Below, piece after piece: positions 30,776 through 39,621 of a DNA stretch of 64,000 nt. Under the pieces are notes generated by a model that worked only from the letters and a program-made list of their open reading frames with translations, was not told the origin of the DNA and did not search any database. Numbering within the stretch: position 1 is the first letter of the stretch; every line of letters begins with the position of its first letter. The position numbers and the translations under genes are program-made. Source of the DNA: Xanthomonas hyacinthi (GTDB lineage: Bacteria > Pseudomonadota > Gammaproteobacteria > Xanthomonadales > Xanthomonadaceae); contig NZ_CP043476.1 of NCBI RefSeq assembly GCF_009769165.1, forward strand, positions 1,612,001 through 1,676,000, read 5' to 3'.

Positions 30776-31004
30776 TCAGCCCGGCGCCAGCCGGGTGAAC
30801 GAAGGCCGCGGCCGGTTGCGCAGCACCGCGTCGCCGACATGCCGGCAGCGAGTGCTGCCGTGGCCGGGACAGGACACGTCGGTAAGCGTGTAGAACGGGC
30901 ACGCGGGCATGCGCCTGCCGGACACGTTGGGATCGATCCGCCGCCGCCGCAGTGTGCGGGACGTAGATGCCCGCTCCGTTGGGCGGTGGTGGTGCCTGAC
31001 TCAC
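30776..31004 (-). pseudogene. Decayed second copy of the CD225-DUF2752 pair
   Basis: From a GTG at 31002-31004 the minus strand reads VSQAPPPPNGAGIYVPH, the Pro-rich start of a CD225 protein up to its conserved VPNH. It then jumps, in another frame, to RIDPNVSGRRMPACPFYTL and TDVSCPGHGSTRCRH, a DUF2752 core. The end is SFTRLAPG, almost the same as FTLLAPG at the end of the intact copy. Both membrane cores have been deleted. It lies just upstream of the intact pair. Confidence 0.7.
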
Positions 31005-31120
31005 TGATCGATCCCTAAAATGGACGCCGCTGCAGCCGATGGCCGGAGTGCGCGGTCGCGCATGGCGTCTCCCCGGCGCCCAATCTACCTGAAGCGGCGT
31101 GTCCCGCGCATTCTGGAATT

Positions 31121-33043
31121 TCAGGCGGCGTCCCCGCGCAGCTGCCGCACCTGGGCTTCCAGCAACTCGGCGCTGGCCTCGGCGGCGGTCACCGGCGCGC
31201 CGGCGATCGCCTCCACATGTGCGCGGAACCGGCGCGGCACGCGCATGCGCCGCAGCCGCGAATCGCGCTTGCTCCACATGCTGGTCCACATGTTGCGCAG
31301 CGCCATCGGCAGCACCGGCACCGCGCGGCGCTCGACGATCTTCTCCACGCCCGACTTGAACTTGGCGATCTCGCCGTCCTTGGTCAATGCGCCCTCGGGG
31401 AAGATGCACACCAGCTCGCCCTCGGCCAGCGCCGCGTCGATCTCGTCGAAGGCGCGCTGCATCAGTGCCGGGTCCTCGCGCGCGCCGGCGATCGGGATCG
31501 CCTTGGCGGTGCGGAAGATCCAGCGCATCACCGGGATGTTGAAGATGCGGTAGTACATGACGAAGCGCACCGGACGCGGGATCGACGCGGCCAGCACCAG
31601 CGCGTCCATGTAGCTGACGTGGTTGCACACGATCAGCGCCGCGCCCTCGTCGGGCACATGCCGCTCGATGCCGTGCAGGCGCAGCCGGTACAGCGCGCGC
31701 ACCATCACCCAGCTGAGGAAGCGCATCAGGAATTCGGGGACGATGCTGAAGATCCAGATCGCCACCACCGCGTTGGCGATGGCCAGCGCCAGGAACACCT
31801 GCGGAATGCTCAGCCCGGGCATCGGCACGTGCACGCCGAACAGGGTCAGCTGCCGCATCTGCAGCGCGATGCCGACCATCGCGGCGATGACGATGAACAT
31901 CGAGTTCTGGATGTTGAGCCCGGCGATGACGCGCGACAGTTCCGCCTTGGGCGTGCGGCTCTGGATCAGCGCGAACAGCGGCACCACGAACAGGCCGGTG
32001 CACAGGCCGATGCCGACCAGGTCTCGCATGATCCGCCAGCTGCCGGCCTGGTGCACGAACTGGCCGATGCCCAGCCCGGCCTGCAGCGCGGCGCCGGGGC
32101 GGGCGAAGTACAGGTCGAGCATGAACGCGCTGATGCCGAACGCGCCCAGCGGCACCAGGCCGATTTCCACGGTGCGCCCGGACAGCTTCTCGCACAGCAG
32201 CGAGCCGCTGCCGGTGCCGATCGAGAACAGCGCCAGCGCGAAGATGTACAGGTCCTGCGCGCCGCCGAGGTTGAGTTCGGCGTAGGTCGGCAACTGCGCG
32301 GTCAGCACCGTGCCGATGAACCAGAACCAGGACACGCCGAGCACCGCGTTGCGCACCGCCAGCTGGCGCCGGGTCAGGCGCATGATCGCCAGCGACTCGG
32401 GCAGCGGATTCCAGTTGATCTTCAGCTCCGGCGCGCCGGCATCGACCTTGGGAATGAGCCGCGCGACCAGGTTGCCGGTGACCGCCAGCGCGATCACCGC
32501 GGTGGCCGCGGCGAGCGGGCCGTGGCTGCCGGCGATCTGGAAGATCAGCCCGCCCAGGATCATGCCGCACAGGATCGAGATCGAGGTGCCCATCTCGACC
32601 AGGCCGTTGCCGCCGGTCAGTTCCTCCGGCTTCAGCACCGACGGCAGGATCGAATATTTCACCGGGCCGAACAGGGTGGACTGCAGGCCGGTGCAGAACA
32701 GCGCGACCAGCAGCACCGCCATGTTCTCGGTCAGGAAGCCGACCGCGGCCAGCGACATGATCGCGATCTCCATCGTGGTGGTGATGACCACCAGCCGCGA
32801 CTTCTCCAGCTTCTCGGCGATCTGCCCGGCCAGCGCGGAGAACAGGAAGTACGGCAGGATGAACAGCGCCGGCGCCAGGTTGGTGTACAGCGTGCGCTGC
32901 TCGGGGGTGACGCCCAGATAGAACAGCAGGCCGATGATCGCCTGCCGGTAGACGTTGTCGTTGAACGCGCCCAGCCCCTGGACCACGAAGAACGGCAGGA
33001 AGCGGCGCTGTTTCAGCAGGGCGAACTGGCTATGGCCGGACAT
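31121..33043 (-). CDS. MFS transporter fused to a PlsC-type acyltransferase
   Basis: A 640-residue fusion protein. The first 420 or so residues form a 12-helix MFS domain of the lysophospholipid transporter (LplT-like) type, beginning FLPFFVVQGLGAFNDNVYRQ. The C-terminal 200 residues are an acyltransferase with the HxxxxD motif in CNHVSYMDAL and the substrate motif CIFPEGALTKDG. This matches the inner-membrane lysophospholipid flipping and re-acylation systems of Gram-negatives, but lacks the acyl-ACP synthetase domain found in full Aas-like fusions. It probably repairs lysophospholipids at the inner membrane. Confidence 0.9.
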   Translation of the reverse strand: MSGHSQFALLKQRRFLPFFVVQGLGAFNDNVYRQAIIGLLFYLGVTPEQRTLYTNLAPALFILPYFLFSALAGQIAEKLEKSRLVVITTTMEIAIMSLAAVGFLTENMAVLLVALFCTGLQSTLFGPVKYSILPSVLKPEELTGGNGLVEMGTSISILCGMILGGLIFQIAGSHGPLAAATAVIALAVTGNLVARLIPKVDAGAPELKINWNPLPESLAIMRLTRRQLAVRNAVLGVSWFWFIGTVLTAQLPTYAELNLGGAQDLYIFALALFSIGTGSGSLLCEKLSGRTVEIGLVPLGAFGISAFMLDLYFARPGAALQAGLGIGQFVHQAGSWRIMRDLVGIGLCTGLFVVPLFALIQSRTPKAELSRVIAGLNIQNSMFIVIAAMVGIALQMRQLTLFGVHVPMPGLSIPQVFLALAIANAVVAIWIFSIVPEFLMRFLSWVMVRALYRLRLHGIERHVPDEGAALIVCNHVSYMDALVLAASIPRPVRFVMYYRIFNIPVMRWIFRTAKAIPIAGAREDPALMQRAFDEIDAALAEGELVCIFPEGALTKDGEIAKFKSGVEKIVERRAVPVLPMALRNMWTSMWSKRDSRLRRMRVPRRFRAHVEAIAGAPVTAAEASAELLEAQVRQLRGDAA

Positions 33044-33070
33044 GCAGGCTCCTTTGCGAACGCGCGCAGC

Positions 33071-33753
33071 CTAGCAGGTTCGTTGCGCGGCGGAGGCGGC
33101 GCCGCGGCCTGCATCGGCGACGTCGCGGGCAGCGGTGGACGGGTGCTGCCGTTTTGGAAGTGCGGCCATCGGCGCGTCCTCCAGTTCGTGCAGCGCCACC
33201 TCGGCGCGCGCGGCGACGCGGTTGCCGGGCGCGGCGATCAGCGCCAGCGGTTCTTCGTGCAGCAGCAGGCGCTGTGCGGGCAGGGCGACGTGCGGGCCGA
33301 CCCCGATCAGGGCCACGTCCAGCCGGCCTTCGCCCAGGTCGAGCAGCAGCGCATCGCTCATGCCGGTGCGCAGGTGCACGTCCACCGCGCGGTGCGCGGC
33401 GCGGAAGCGGCGCAGCAGGGCCGGCACCTGCACCGTGGTCAGCGCGGAGATCTGGCCGATGTGCAGGCGCCCGCGCAGCGTGCCCAGCGCCTGCGCCATT
33501 TCCTCGTGCAGGCGTTCGGCCGCGCGCAGCGTGGCGTGGGCGTTGTGCAGGAATGCAGGAACACCTCGCCGGCGGCGGTCGGCCGCACCTGCCGCGCACC
33601 GCGCTCGAACAGGCGCGCGCCCAGCGCCTGCTCGATCTTGGCGATCTGGTGGCTCAGCGCCGATTGCACCGTATGGCAGCGGCGCGCGGCGGCGGTGAAG
33701 CTGCCTTCCGCGGCCACCGCGACGGCGAATTCGAGCTGGCGCAGGGTCAGCAT
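33071..33753 (-). pseudogene. LysR-family regulator broken by an 8-bp tandem duplication and 3' truncation
   Basis: The N-terminus MLTLRQLEFAVAVAAEGSFT followed by AAARRCHTVQSALSHQIAKI is an intact LysR helix-turn-helix. After GEVFLH the frame breaks because TGCAGGAA occurs twice in tandem (33546-33553 and 33554-33561, plus strand). Removing one copy restores FLHNAHATLRAAERLHEEM. The effector domain then runs to MAALPKRQ and ends early, about 60 residues short of family length. It faces the MFS exporter at 33805, the usual layout of a LysR regulator and its target, which may now be unregulated. Confidence 0.85.
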
Positions 33754-33804
33754 GGCATCTCGAAAGAAGATGGGTCGGGTGAAAACAATACATTGGAAAG
33801 ATCG

Positions 33805-35070
33805 ATGGCGCCGCCCCAGACTGCCGCTCTTCCTTTCGCTCCGCCCTGGATTCCCCCCATGCAACCCTCCTCGCATCCGCCGCTGCATCGCGGCCTGGTG
33901 CTGCTGATGGCCGCGGCCACCGGGCTGGCGGTGGCCAGCAACTACTACGCGCAGCCGTTGCTGGAGGTGCTGGCGCAGACCTTCGCGATCGACGTGCGCA
34001 GCGCCGGCGCGGTGGTCACCACCGCGCAGCTGGCCTATGCCGCCGGCCTGCTGGTGCTGGTGCCGCTGGGCGACCGCGTCGAGCGCCGCAGCCTGATCGT
34101 CGGGCTGTACGCGCTCAGTGCGGTGGGCCTGCTGATCAGCGCGGCTTCGACCAGTTTCGCGCTGCTGCTGCTCGGCACCCTGGTCACCGGGCTCAGTTCG
34201 GTGGCCGCGCAGATCCTGGTGCCGTTCGCCGCCACCCTGGCCGCGCCGCACGAGCGCGGGCGGGTCATCGGCACGGTGATGAGCGGGCTGCTGCTCGGCA
34301 TCCTGCTGGCACGCACCGTGTCCGGGCTGCTGGCCGGCGCCGGCGGCTGGCATACCGTGTACTGGGTGGCGGCCGTGCTGATCCTGCTGGTGGCGGCGCT
34401 GCTGTGGCGCGCGCTGCCGCGGCATCCGGGCAATCCGCAGTTGTCGTATCCGCAGCTGATCGGTTCGGTGCTGGCGCTGCTGCGCGACGAACCGCTGCTG
34501 CGTTCGCGGGCGATCCTGGGCGGGCTGATCTTCGCCGGCTTCAGCATGTTCTGGACCACGCTGGCGTTTCTGCTGTCCGGTCCCGACTACCGCTACGGCA
34601 CCGCCACGATCGGCCTGTTCGGCCTGATCGGCGCCGCCGGCGCGTTCGCCGCCAACCTGTCGGGCAAGCTGTCCGACCGCGGCGCGGGGCACTGGGTGGG
34701 CTGGGGCGGGCTGGCCATGCTGCTGCTGGCGTGGCTGCTGCTGGCCGCCGCGCCGCATTCGCTGTGGCTGCTGATCGCCGGGGTGCTGCTGCTGGACGTG
34801 GCGGTGCAGGGCGTGCACATCGGCAACCAGCACGTGATCTACCAACTGGATCCGACGGCGCGCAACCGCATCACCTCCGCCTACATCACCTGCTACTTCA
34901 TCGGCGGCGCGATCGGTTCCAGTCTCGGCACCGCCGCCTATGCCTACGCCGGCTGGCACGGGGTGGTGGCCGGCGGCGCGGCGCTGGCGCTGGCCGCGCT
35001 GCTGTGGATGGGTCTCAGCGTGCGGCCGGCACGGCAGCCGACGGCGCTGGCGTCGATGCCGGAGCGGTGA
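33805..35070 (+). CDS. MFS efflux transporter
   Basis: A 421-residue inner-membrane transporter with 12 predicted helices. The start of the core, GLVLLMAAATGLAVASNYYA followed by QPLLEVLAQTFAID, is typical of YnfM/AraJ-like drug:H+ antiporters; the A-loop motif reads LGDRVERRS. The ATG at 33805 follows GGAAAG at good spacing; an internal ATG at 33859 is the alternative. It is divergent from the broken LysR gene. Its last 56 bp overlap the 3' end of the gene on the other strand. Substrate unknown. Confidence 0.9.
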   Translation: MAPPQTAALPFAPPWIPPMQPSSHPPLHRGLVLLMAAATGLAVASNYYAQPLLEVLAQTFAIDVRSAGAVVTTAQLAYAAGLLVLVPLGDRVERRSLIVGLYALSAVGLLISAASTSFALLLLGTLVTGLSSVAAQILVPFAATLAAPHERGRVIGTVMSGLLLGILLARTVSGLLAGAGGWHTVYWVAAVLILLVAALLWRALPRHPGNPQLSYPQLIGSVLALLRDEPLLRSRAILGGLIFAGFSMFWTTLAFLLSGPDYRYGTATIGLFGLIGAAGAFAANLSGKLSDRGAGHWVGWGGLAMLLLAWLLLAAAPHSLWLLIAGVLLLDVAVQGVHIGNQHVIYQLDPTARNRITSAYITCYFIGGAIGSSLGTAAYAYAGWHGVVAGGAALALAALLWMGLSVRPARQPTALASMPER

Positions 35071-37237
35071 CCGCATGCGCGGCGGCGCGCAGCTTGGGCA
35101 GCAGGCGCAGGGTCAGCGCCAACTGGTTGCGCACCAGCCGCCGCTTGGCCTCGTCCACGCCGTGCTCCTGTTCCAGCGCATCGACCATGGCCACCTCGGC
35201 CGTTTCGTCGGCCGGCGGTAGCGCCTGGCGCTGCGCCAGGGCATCGGCGATCGCGCCCAGGGTGTCCTGCAGGTAGCCGCCGGCGCGGTCGATGGCCGGA
35301 TCGGCCTCGCCGGCCAGCGCGGCGCGGTGCGCGCCCAGCGCCGACAGGTAGCCGAGCAAGGTGTTGGACAGCGCCAGGAAACGGAAGCCCGCATCCAGGT
35401 TGCGGCGGTAGCGGCCAGGCTCGCGCAGCATATTGGACAGCGCCACCGACAGCGCCGCGTCGGCGTTGTGCATGTCGCGCCGGGCGATGCGGTACGGCAG
35501 GTCGTCGCGCATGCCGCTGCGGTACTGCTCCAGCACCTGCGCCAGGTAGCGCGCGCAGCTGGCCAGCACCGTCGCCATCACCTGGTTGAGGCGCCGGCCC
35601 TGCCAGTCGGGCAGGATCAGGAACGAGGCCGCCGCGGCGATCGCGCAGCCGATCAGGGTATCCACCAGGCGCGGCCAGATCAGCACGAAGCCGTCGCCGA
35701 GCAGGTTGAAGCAGAACAGCGCCATCACCGTGATCGCGGCGGTGGCCAGCATGTAGCGGTCGGTGCGGGTGACGAAGAACAGCAGCGCGCCGAACAGCGC
35801 GAACAGCAGCTGCAACTCGGTGCCGGGGAACAGCTGCATCAGCGCCCAGGTCGCGATCAGGCCGATCAGCGTGCCGGCGATGCGCTGCGCCAGGCGCAGC
35901 CGGGTGGCGCCGTAGTTGGGCCGGCACACGAAGGCGGTGGTGAGCAGGATCCAGTAGCCGTTGCTGGCGTGGATCGACTGCATGATGGCGTAGCCGACCA
36001 CCAGCGCGATCGCCATGCGCAGCCCGTGCCGGAACAGCACCGAGCCCGGGGTGAGCTGCTGGCCGACGCGCACCAGCATCTCGCGCAAGGTGTGCGGCGA
36101 GGAGTCGCGCAGGCGGGTGTCGAGGGTGTCGCTGGTGGTGTCGGACTGCGCAGATTCGGACAGCCGCCGCTCGATGCTCTGCAGGTTGGTGACCAGCAGT
36201 TCCAGCGAGCCGAGCAGCCGCGCCTGGCGCGGATCGGCCTGCGCGTGCAGGAAATCCAGCGACTGGCGCAGGTCGGTGGTGGCCAGCTGGGTCTGTTCGC
36301 CGTATTCGAACGGATGGCGCAGCCGGATCGCCTCGCCCAGCGCCGCGCAGGCCTTGCCCTGCAGCGCCAGCAGGCGCTGGCAGCGGTACAGCACGTCGCT
36401 GTGGAAGAACGCGTCGGTCAGCGCTTCGTAGGGATAGTGCGAGGAGCTGGCGCGTTCGTGGAAATCCTGCGCCATGTAGTACAGCCGGAAGTACAGGCCG
36501 GACTGCACGCCGGGCCGGCCGGAGCGGCCGAAGCGGCTCATGATCGCGGTCTTGGCCGCGTTCAGCGCCGCCACCACCTGCGCGTTCTGCTCGGCCAGCG
36601 CCAGCCGCCGCGCATGCAGGTCGCTCTGCCGCACCGGTTCGAACAGCGCGGCCTTCAGCCGCAGGTAGCGGCCGAGTTCGAAGAACAGCCGCGACAGCCG
36701 TTCGCGCACCGGGCGGTTGGCGAACAGCAGGGTCCACAGGATCGACAGCAGCCCGTACCAGGCCGCGCCGAGCATCAACAGCGCGACACCGTGCCAGGCG
36801 CTGCCGCCGACGTAGCCGGCGCGGCCGCCATGGTCGATGCCGATCATCGCGTAGATCGCCAGCGCCACCGTGGCCTGGGCGATGGAGGCGTAGCGTTCGC
36901 CGAGCGCGCCGAGCAGGGTCAGGGCGAAGGTGGACAGCGCCATGCCGACGGCGAACGCCAGCGGATACGGGAACAGCAGCACCACCGCGGCGGCGGCGGC
37001 GGCGAAGCACAGCAGCGCCAGCAGCACCGACTTGATCCGGCCCAGCCAGTTGTCGTCGGTCTCGGCGATGGCGCTGGCGATGGCGCCGAGGAAGATCGCC
37101 GGCAGCGCGGTCAGTTGCTGCTGCTGCCAGCACACGCCCATCGCCACGCCCAGGGCGATGCACACGCGCAGCCCGTAGCTGGCCTTTTCATGGGCCCACA
37201 GGCGGCTGAGGCGCGATTCGATCGAGGATTTCGGCAC
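35015..37237 (-). CDS. YccS/FUSC-family membrane protein
   Basis: A 740-residue protein with two blocks of membrane helices, at residues about 20-160 and 395-525, each followed by a large soluble region. This is the layout of YccS/YhfK and of the fusaric-acid-resistance (FUSC) family. Recognisable pieces are YGLRVCIALGVAMGVCWQQQ, then ALPAIFLGAIASAIAETDDN and GYWILLTTAFVCRPNYGATR. The role is not settled; FUSC proteins are suspected exporters. The start is GTG. The 3' end overlaps that of the MFS gene by 56 bp. Confidence 0.9.
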   Translation of the reverse strand: MPKSSIESRLSRLWAHEKASYGLRVCIALGVAMGVCWQQQQLTALPAIFLGAIASAIAETDDNWLGRIKSVLLALLCFAAAAAAVVLLFPYPLAFAVGMALSTFALTLLGALGERYASIAQATVALAIYAMIGIDHGGRAGYVGGSAWHGVALLMLGAAWYGLLSILWTLLFANRPVRERLSRLFFELGRYLRLKAALFEPVRQSDLHARRLALAEQNAQVVAALNAAKTAIMSRFGRSGRPGVQSGLYFRLYYMAQDFHERASSSHYPYEALTDAFFHSDVLYRCQRLLALQGKACAALGEAIRLRHPFEYGEQTQLATTDLRQSLDFLHAQADPRQARLLGSLELLVTNLQSIERRLSESAQSDTTSDTLDTRLRDSSPHTLREMLVRVGQQLTPGSVLFRHGLRMAIALVVGYAIMQSIHASNGYWILLTTAFVCRPNYGATRLRLAQRIAGTLIGLIATWALMQLFPGTELQLLFALFGALLFFVTRTDRYMLATAAITVMALFCFNLLGDGFVLIWPRLVDTLIGCAIAAAASFLILPDWQGRRLNQVMATVLASCARYLAQVLEQYRSGMRDDLPYRIARRDMHNADAALSVALSNMLREPGRYRRNLDAGFRFLALSNTLLGYLSALGAHRAALAGEADPAIDRAGGYLQDTLGAIADALAQRQALPPADETAEVAMVDALEQEHGVDEAKRRLVRNQLALTLRLLPKLRAAAHAVTAPASTPAPSAAVPAAR

Positions 37238-37345
37238 GGCGACACGATAGCGTAACGATGGCCGCCATTATCGCCGTTGCGGTCGCCGCGCGCCGGCGCC
37301 GCGGCCGCGCCGGACAGGCCGGCCCCCGCGCTGCGCGGACGCCGC

Positions 37346-39532
37346 TCAGAAATCCAGCTTGGCGTTGAGCGCCAGCGTGCGCGAGGCGCCGGGCTGGATC
37401 GTGTAGCTGCTGCCCATCCAGTAGCGGCGGTCGAAGAGGTTGTCGATTTCCGCGCGCAGGGTCAGCGGGTGCAGCCTCCAGCTGGTGCGGTAGCTGGCGC
37501 CGAGGTTGCTGAGCAGGTAGCCGGGCGCGACCAGCGGGCTGCCCGGCAGCAGGCGCTTGGGACCGGTGGCGCGCAGGTCGACATGCAGCGACAGCGCCGG
37601 CAGCCGCGCCAGCGTATGTTCCAGCGACAGCGTGGCGGCCCTGCGCGCGAAGCCGCCCGGGCGCTTGCCGGCCAGCGCGGCGGAACTGCGCGCGTAGTCG
37701 GCATCCATCAGCAGCGCGCTGGCGGCGACGGTCCAGCCCTCGGTCGGATGCAGCTGCCCCTCCAGCTCCAGGCCCCGGTAGCGGATCTCGCCATCCTGCA
37801 CGAACGTGTTGTCGGCGGTGACGTAGGTGGCGCCACGCTGCACGCGGAACGCGGCGGCAGCGGCGGACCAGGCGTCGCGCTCGATCTTGCCGCCGAGCTC
37901 GAGCTGCTTGCTCTTCAGCGGCGGCAGCACCGCATCGTGGTTGGCGTAGTTGCTGCCGACCACGTTGCCCTGCTCCAGCGACTCGACGTAGCTGGCGTAC
38001 AGCGTGCTATCGGCGCGCGGCTTGAACAGCAGCGCCGCGGTCGGCGTGGCCGACGACTGCGCATAGCGCGAGCTGCGCGTGCCGTCGCTGTCGAAACTGC
38101 GTTGCAGGTAGTCGGTGTAGCGCAGGCCCAGCAGCACCGACCAGCGCGGGGTGAACGCGATGGTGTCGCTGACGAACGCCGCCCGCTGCAGGTAATCGCT
38201 GCTGCGATACACGCCGTCGCTGTCCGCCGGCGTCCATTGCAGGCGCTGCGGCCGGTACAGGTTGCCGGTGCCGCTCGCGATCCAGTTGCTGGAACGCGCC
38301 GCCCACACCTGTTGCTGCTGCCAGGAGAGGCCGGCGACCAGTTGGTGTTCCCAGGATCCGGTCGCGAAGCGGCCTTGCAGCAGCGCCTGGACCACGTCGA
38401 AGCGATTGAGGTTGTGCCCGGTGAAGGTGTTGTCGACGTAGTCGCCGTCCTGGTCGCTGAGGTAGAAGTATTCCTGGTTGAAGCGCTGGCCGGTGCGCAG
38501 CGCGCTGTAGTCCACGCGCAATTGCCAATCCGGCGCGAACTGCCACCGCAGGCCGCTGGCGGCATAGGCGGAGCGGGTGTTGCCGAACGCGGCGTCGGCG
38601 GCCAGCCCGGTGTCGCCATCGATCGCCCCCCGCAACAGCTTCGCGCCGCGCAGATAACTGACCGCGATGTACGGCATCGGGCGCTGGATGTAGCGCCGCT
38701 GGTAGATCAGTTCGGCGCTCAGGGTCAGGGTCTCGCTGAGCCTGGCAGCGAACGCGCCGGCCAGCGCCTGGCGATCCAGGCGCGAGCCGAAGTAGGTGTC
38801 GCCCCGCTCGCTGGAGGCGTTGAGCCGGTAGCCGAAGCGGTCGCCGTCGCCGAAGCGGCCGCCGGCATCGACATGCGCGCTGAACAAGCTGTCGGAGCGA
38901 TAGCCCATGTCCACACTCAGCAGGCGCGTGTCGGTCGGCTGCTTGGTCACGTAGTTGACGATGCCGCCGGGCGCGCCGAAGCCGTACATGAAGCCGCTCG
39001 CGCCCTTGAGCAACTGCACTTGTTCGAACGCCTCCAGCGGCTGCTCCACGCCGAACGCGTAGAACGGCATGCCGTTGATCTTGTAGCTGTTGGACCAGTC
39101 CAGCGCCAGCCCGCGCACCTCCAGCAGCGAGGCCCACATGCCGTAGCTGTTGCCCACCGGCGAGATCGAGGCGGTGCCGAAGAAGGCCTGCCCGAGTCCG
39201 GCGACCTGCCGCTCTTCCAGCAGCGCACTGTCGGCGTTGGCGATGGAGAACGGCGTGTCCAGCAGCGTGCGCTCGCCGAGCGCGCGGGTGAGGTTGCGCT
39301 TGGGTTCGGCATGCACCTGCACCGCGTCCAGCTCGGTGGCTTGTTCGGCGGCTTGTCCAGTGGCGTCCTGGGCCCGCACCGCGGCCTGCGCCGCGATCGG
39401 CAACAACAGGATCAGCGCGAACGGCCAGCCGCCCGCCATGCCGCGATCGGCGACGGCGACATGGCCGCAAACGGGGCGCGCGGCGCCCGCTATGGGCCGC
39501 AATCGGGCAGGACGCAAGGAGCGAAGGCGCAT
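37346..39532 (-). CDS. TonB-dependent siderophore receptor 1
   Basis: Outer-membrane receptor of the FhuA/FoxA/PupB-like siderophore group. After the signal region the plug starts ATELDAVQVHAEPKRNLTRA and holds LLEVRGLALDWSNSYKINGM, then LLKGASGFMYGFGAPGGIVN. The barrel follows, ending in the aromatic LNAKLDF. No N-terminal STN signalling domain is present. The ATG at 39532 gives 728 residues; a later ATG at 39439 (MAGGWPFALILLLPIA) would start directly at the hydrophobic signal core. It is last of three tandem receptors, all sharing plug motifs. Iron limitation is likely to induce it through the Fur-like site at 44060. Confidence 0.9.
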   Translation of the reverse strand: MRLRSLRPARLRPIAGAARPVCGHVAVADRGMAGGWPFALILLLPIAAQAAVRAQDATGQAAEQATELDAVQVHAEPKRNLTRALGERTLLDTPFSIANADSALLEERQVAGLGQAFFGTASISPVGNSYGMWASLLEVRGLALDWSNSYKINGMPFYAFGVEQPLEAFEQVQLLKGASGFMYGFGAPGGIVNYVTKQPTDTRLLSVDMGYRSDSLFSAHVDAGGRFGDGDRFGYRLNASSERGDTYFGSRLDRQALAGAFAARLSETLTLSAELIYQRRYIQRPMPYIAVSYLRGAKLLRGAIDGDTGLAADAAFGNTRSAYAASGLRWQFAPDWQLRVDYSALRTGQRFNQEYFYLSDQDGDYVDNTFTGHNLNRFDVVQALLQGRFATGSWEHQLVAGLSWQQQQVWAARSSNWIASGTGNLYRPQRLQWTPADSDGVYRSSDYLQRAAFVSDTIAFTPRWSVLLGLRYTDYLQRSFDSDGTRSSRYAQSSATPTAALLFKPRADSTLYASYVESLEQGNVVGSNYANHDAVLPPLKSKQLELGGKIERDAWSAAAAAFRVQRGATYVTADNTFVQDGEIRYRGLELEGQLHPTEGWTVAASALLMDADYARSSAALAGKRPGGFARRAATLSLEHTLARLPALSLHVDLRATGPKRLLPGSPLVAPGYLLSNLGASYRTSWRLHPLTLRAEIDNLFDRRYWMGSSYTIQPGASRTLALNAKLDF

Positions 39533-39621
39533 GGGGGTGGCCGAGGTCGAAGGGAAGGAAGAGAGGCCTGAGCTGCGCGCCGACCGCGCCGGCGGGAATG
39601 GCCCGGCTGGCGGCGCGGAAC

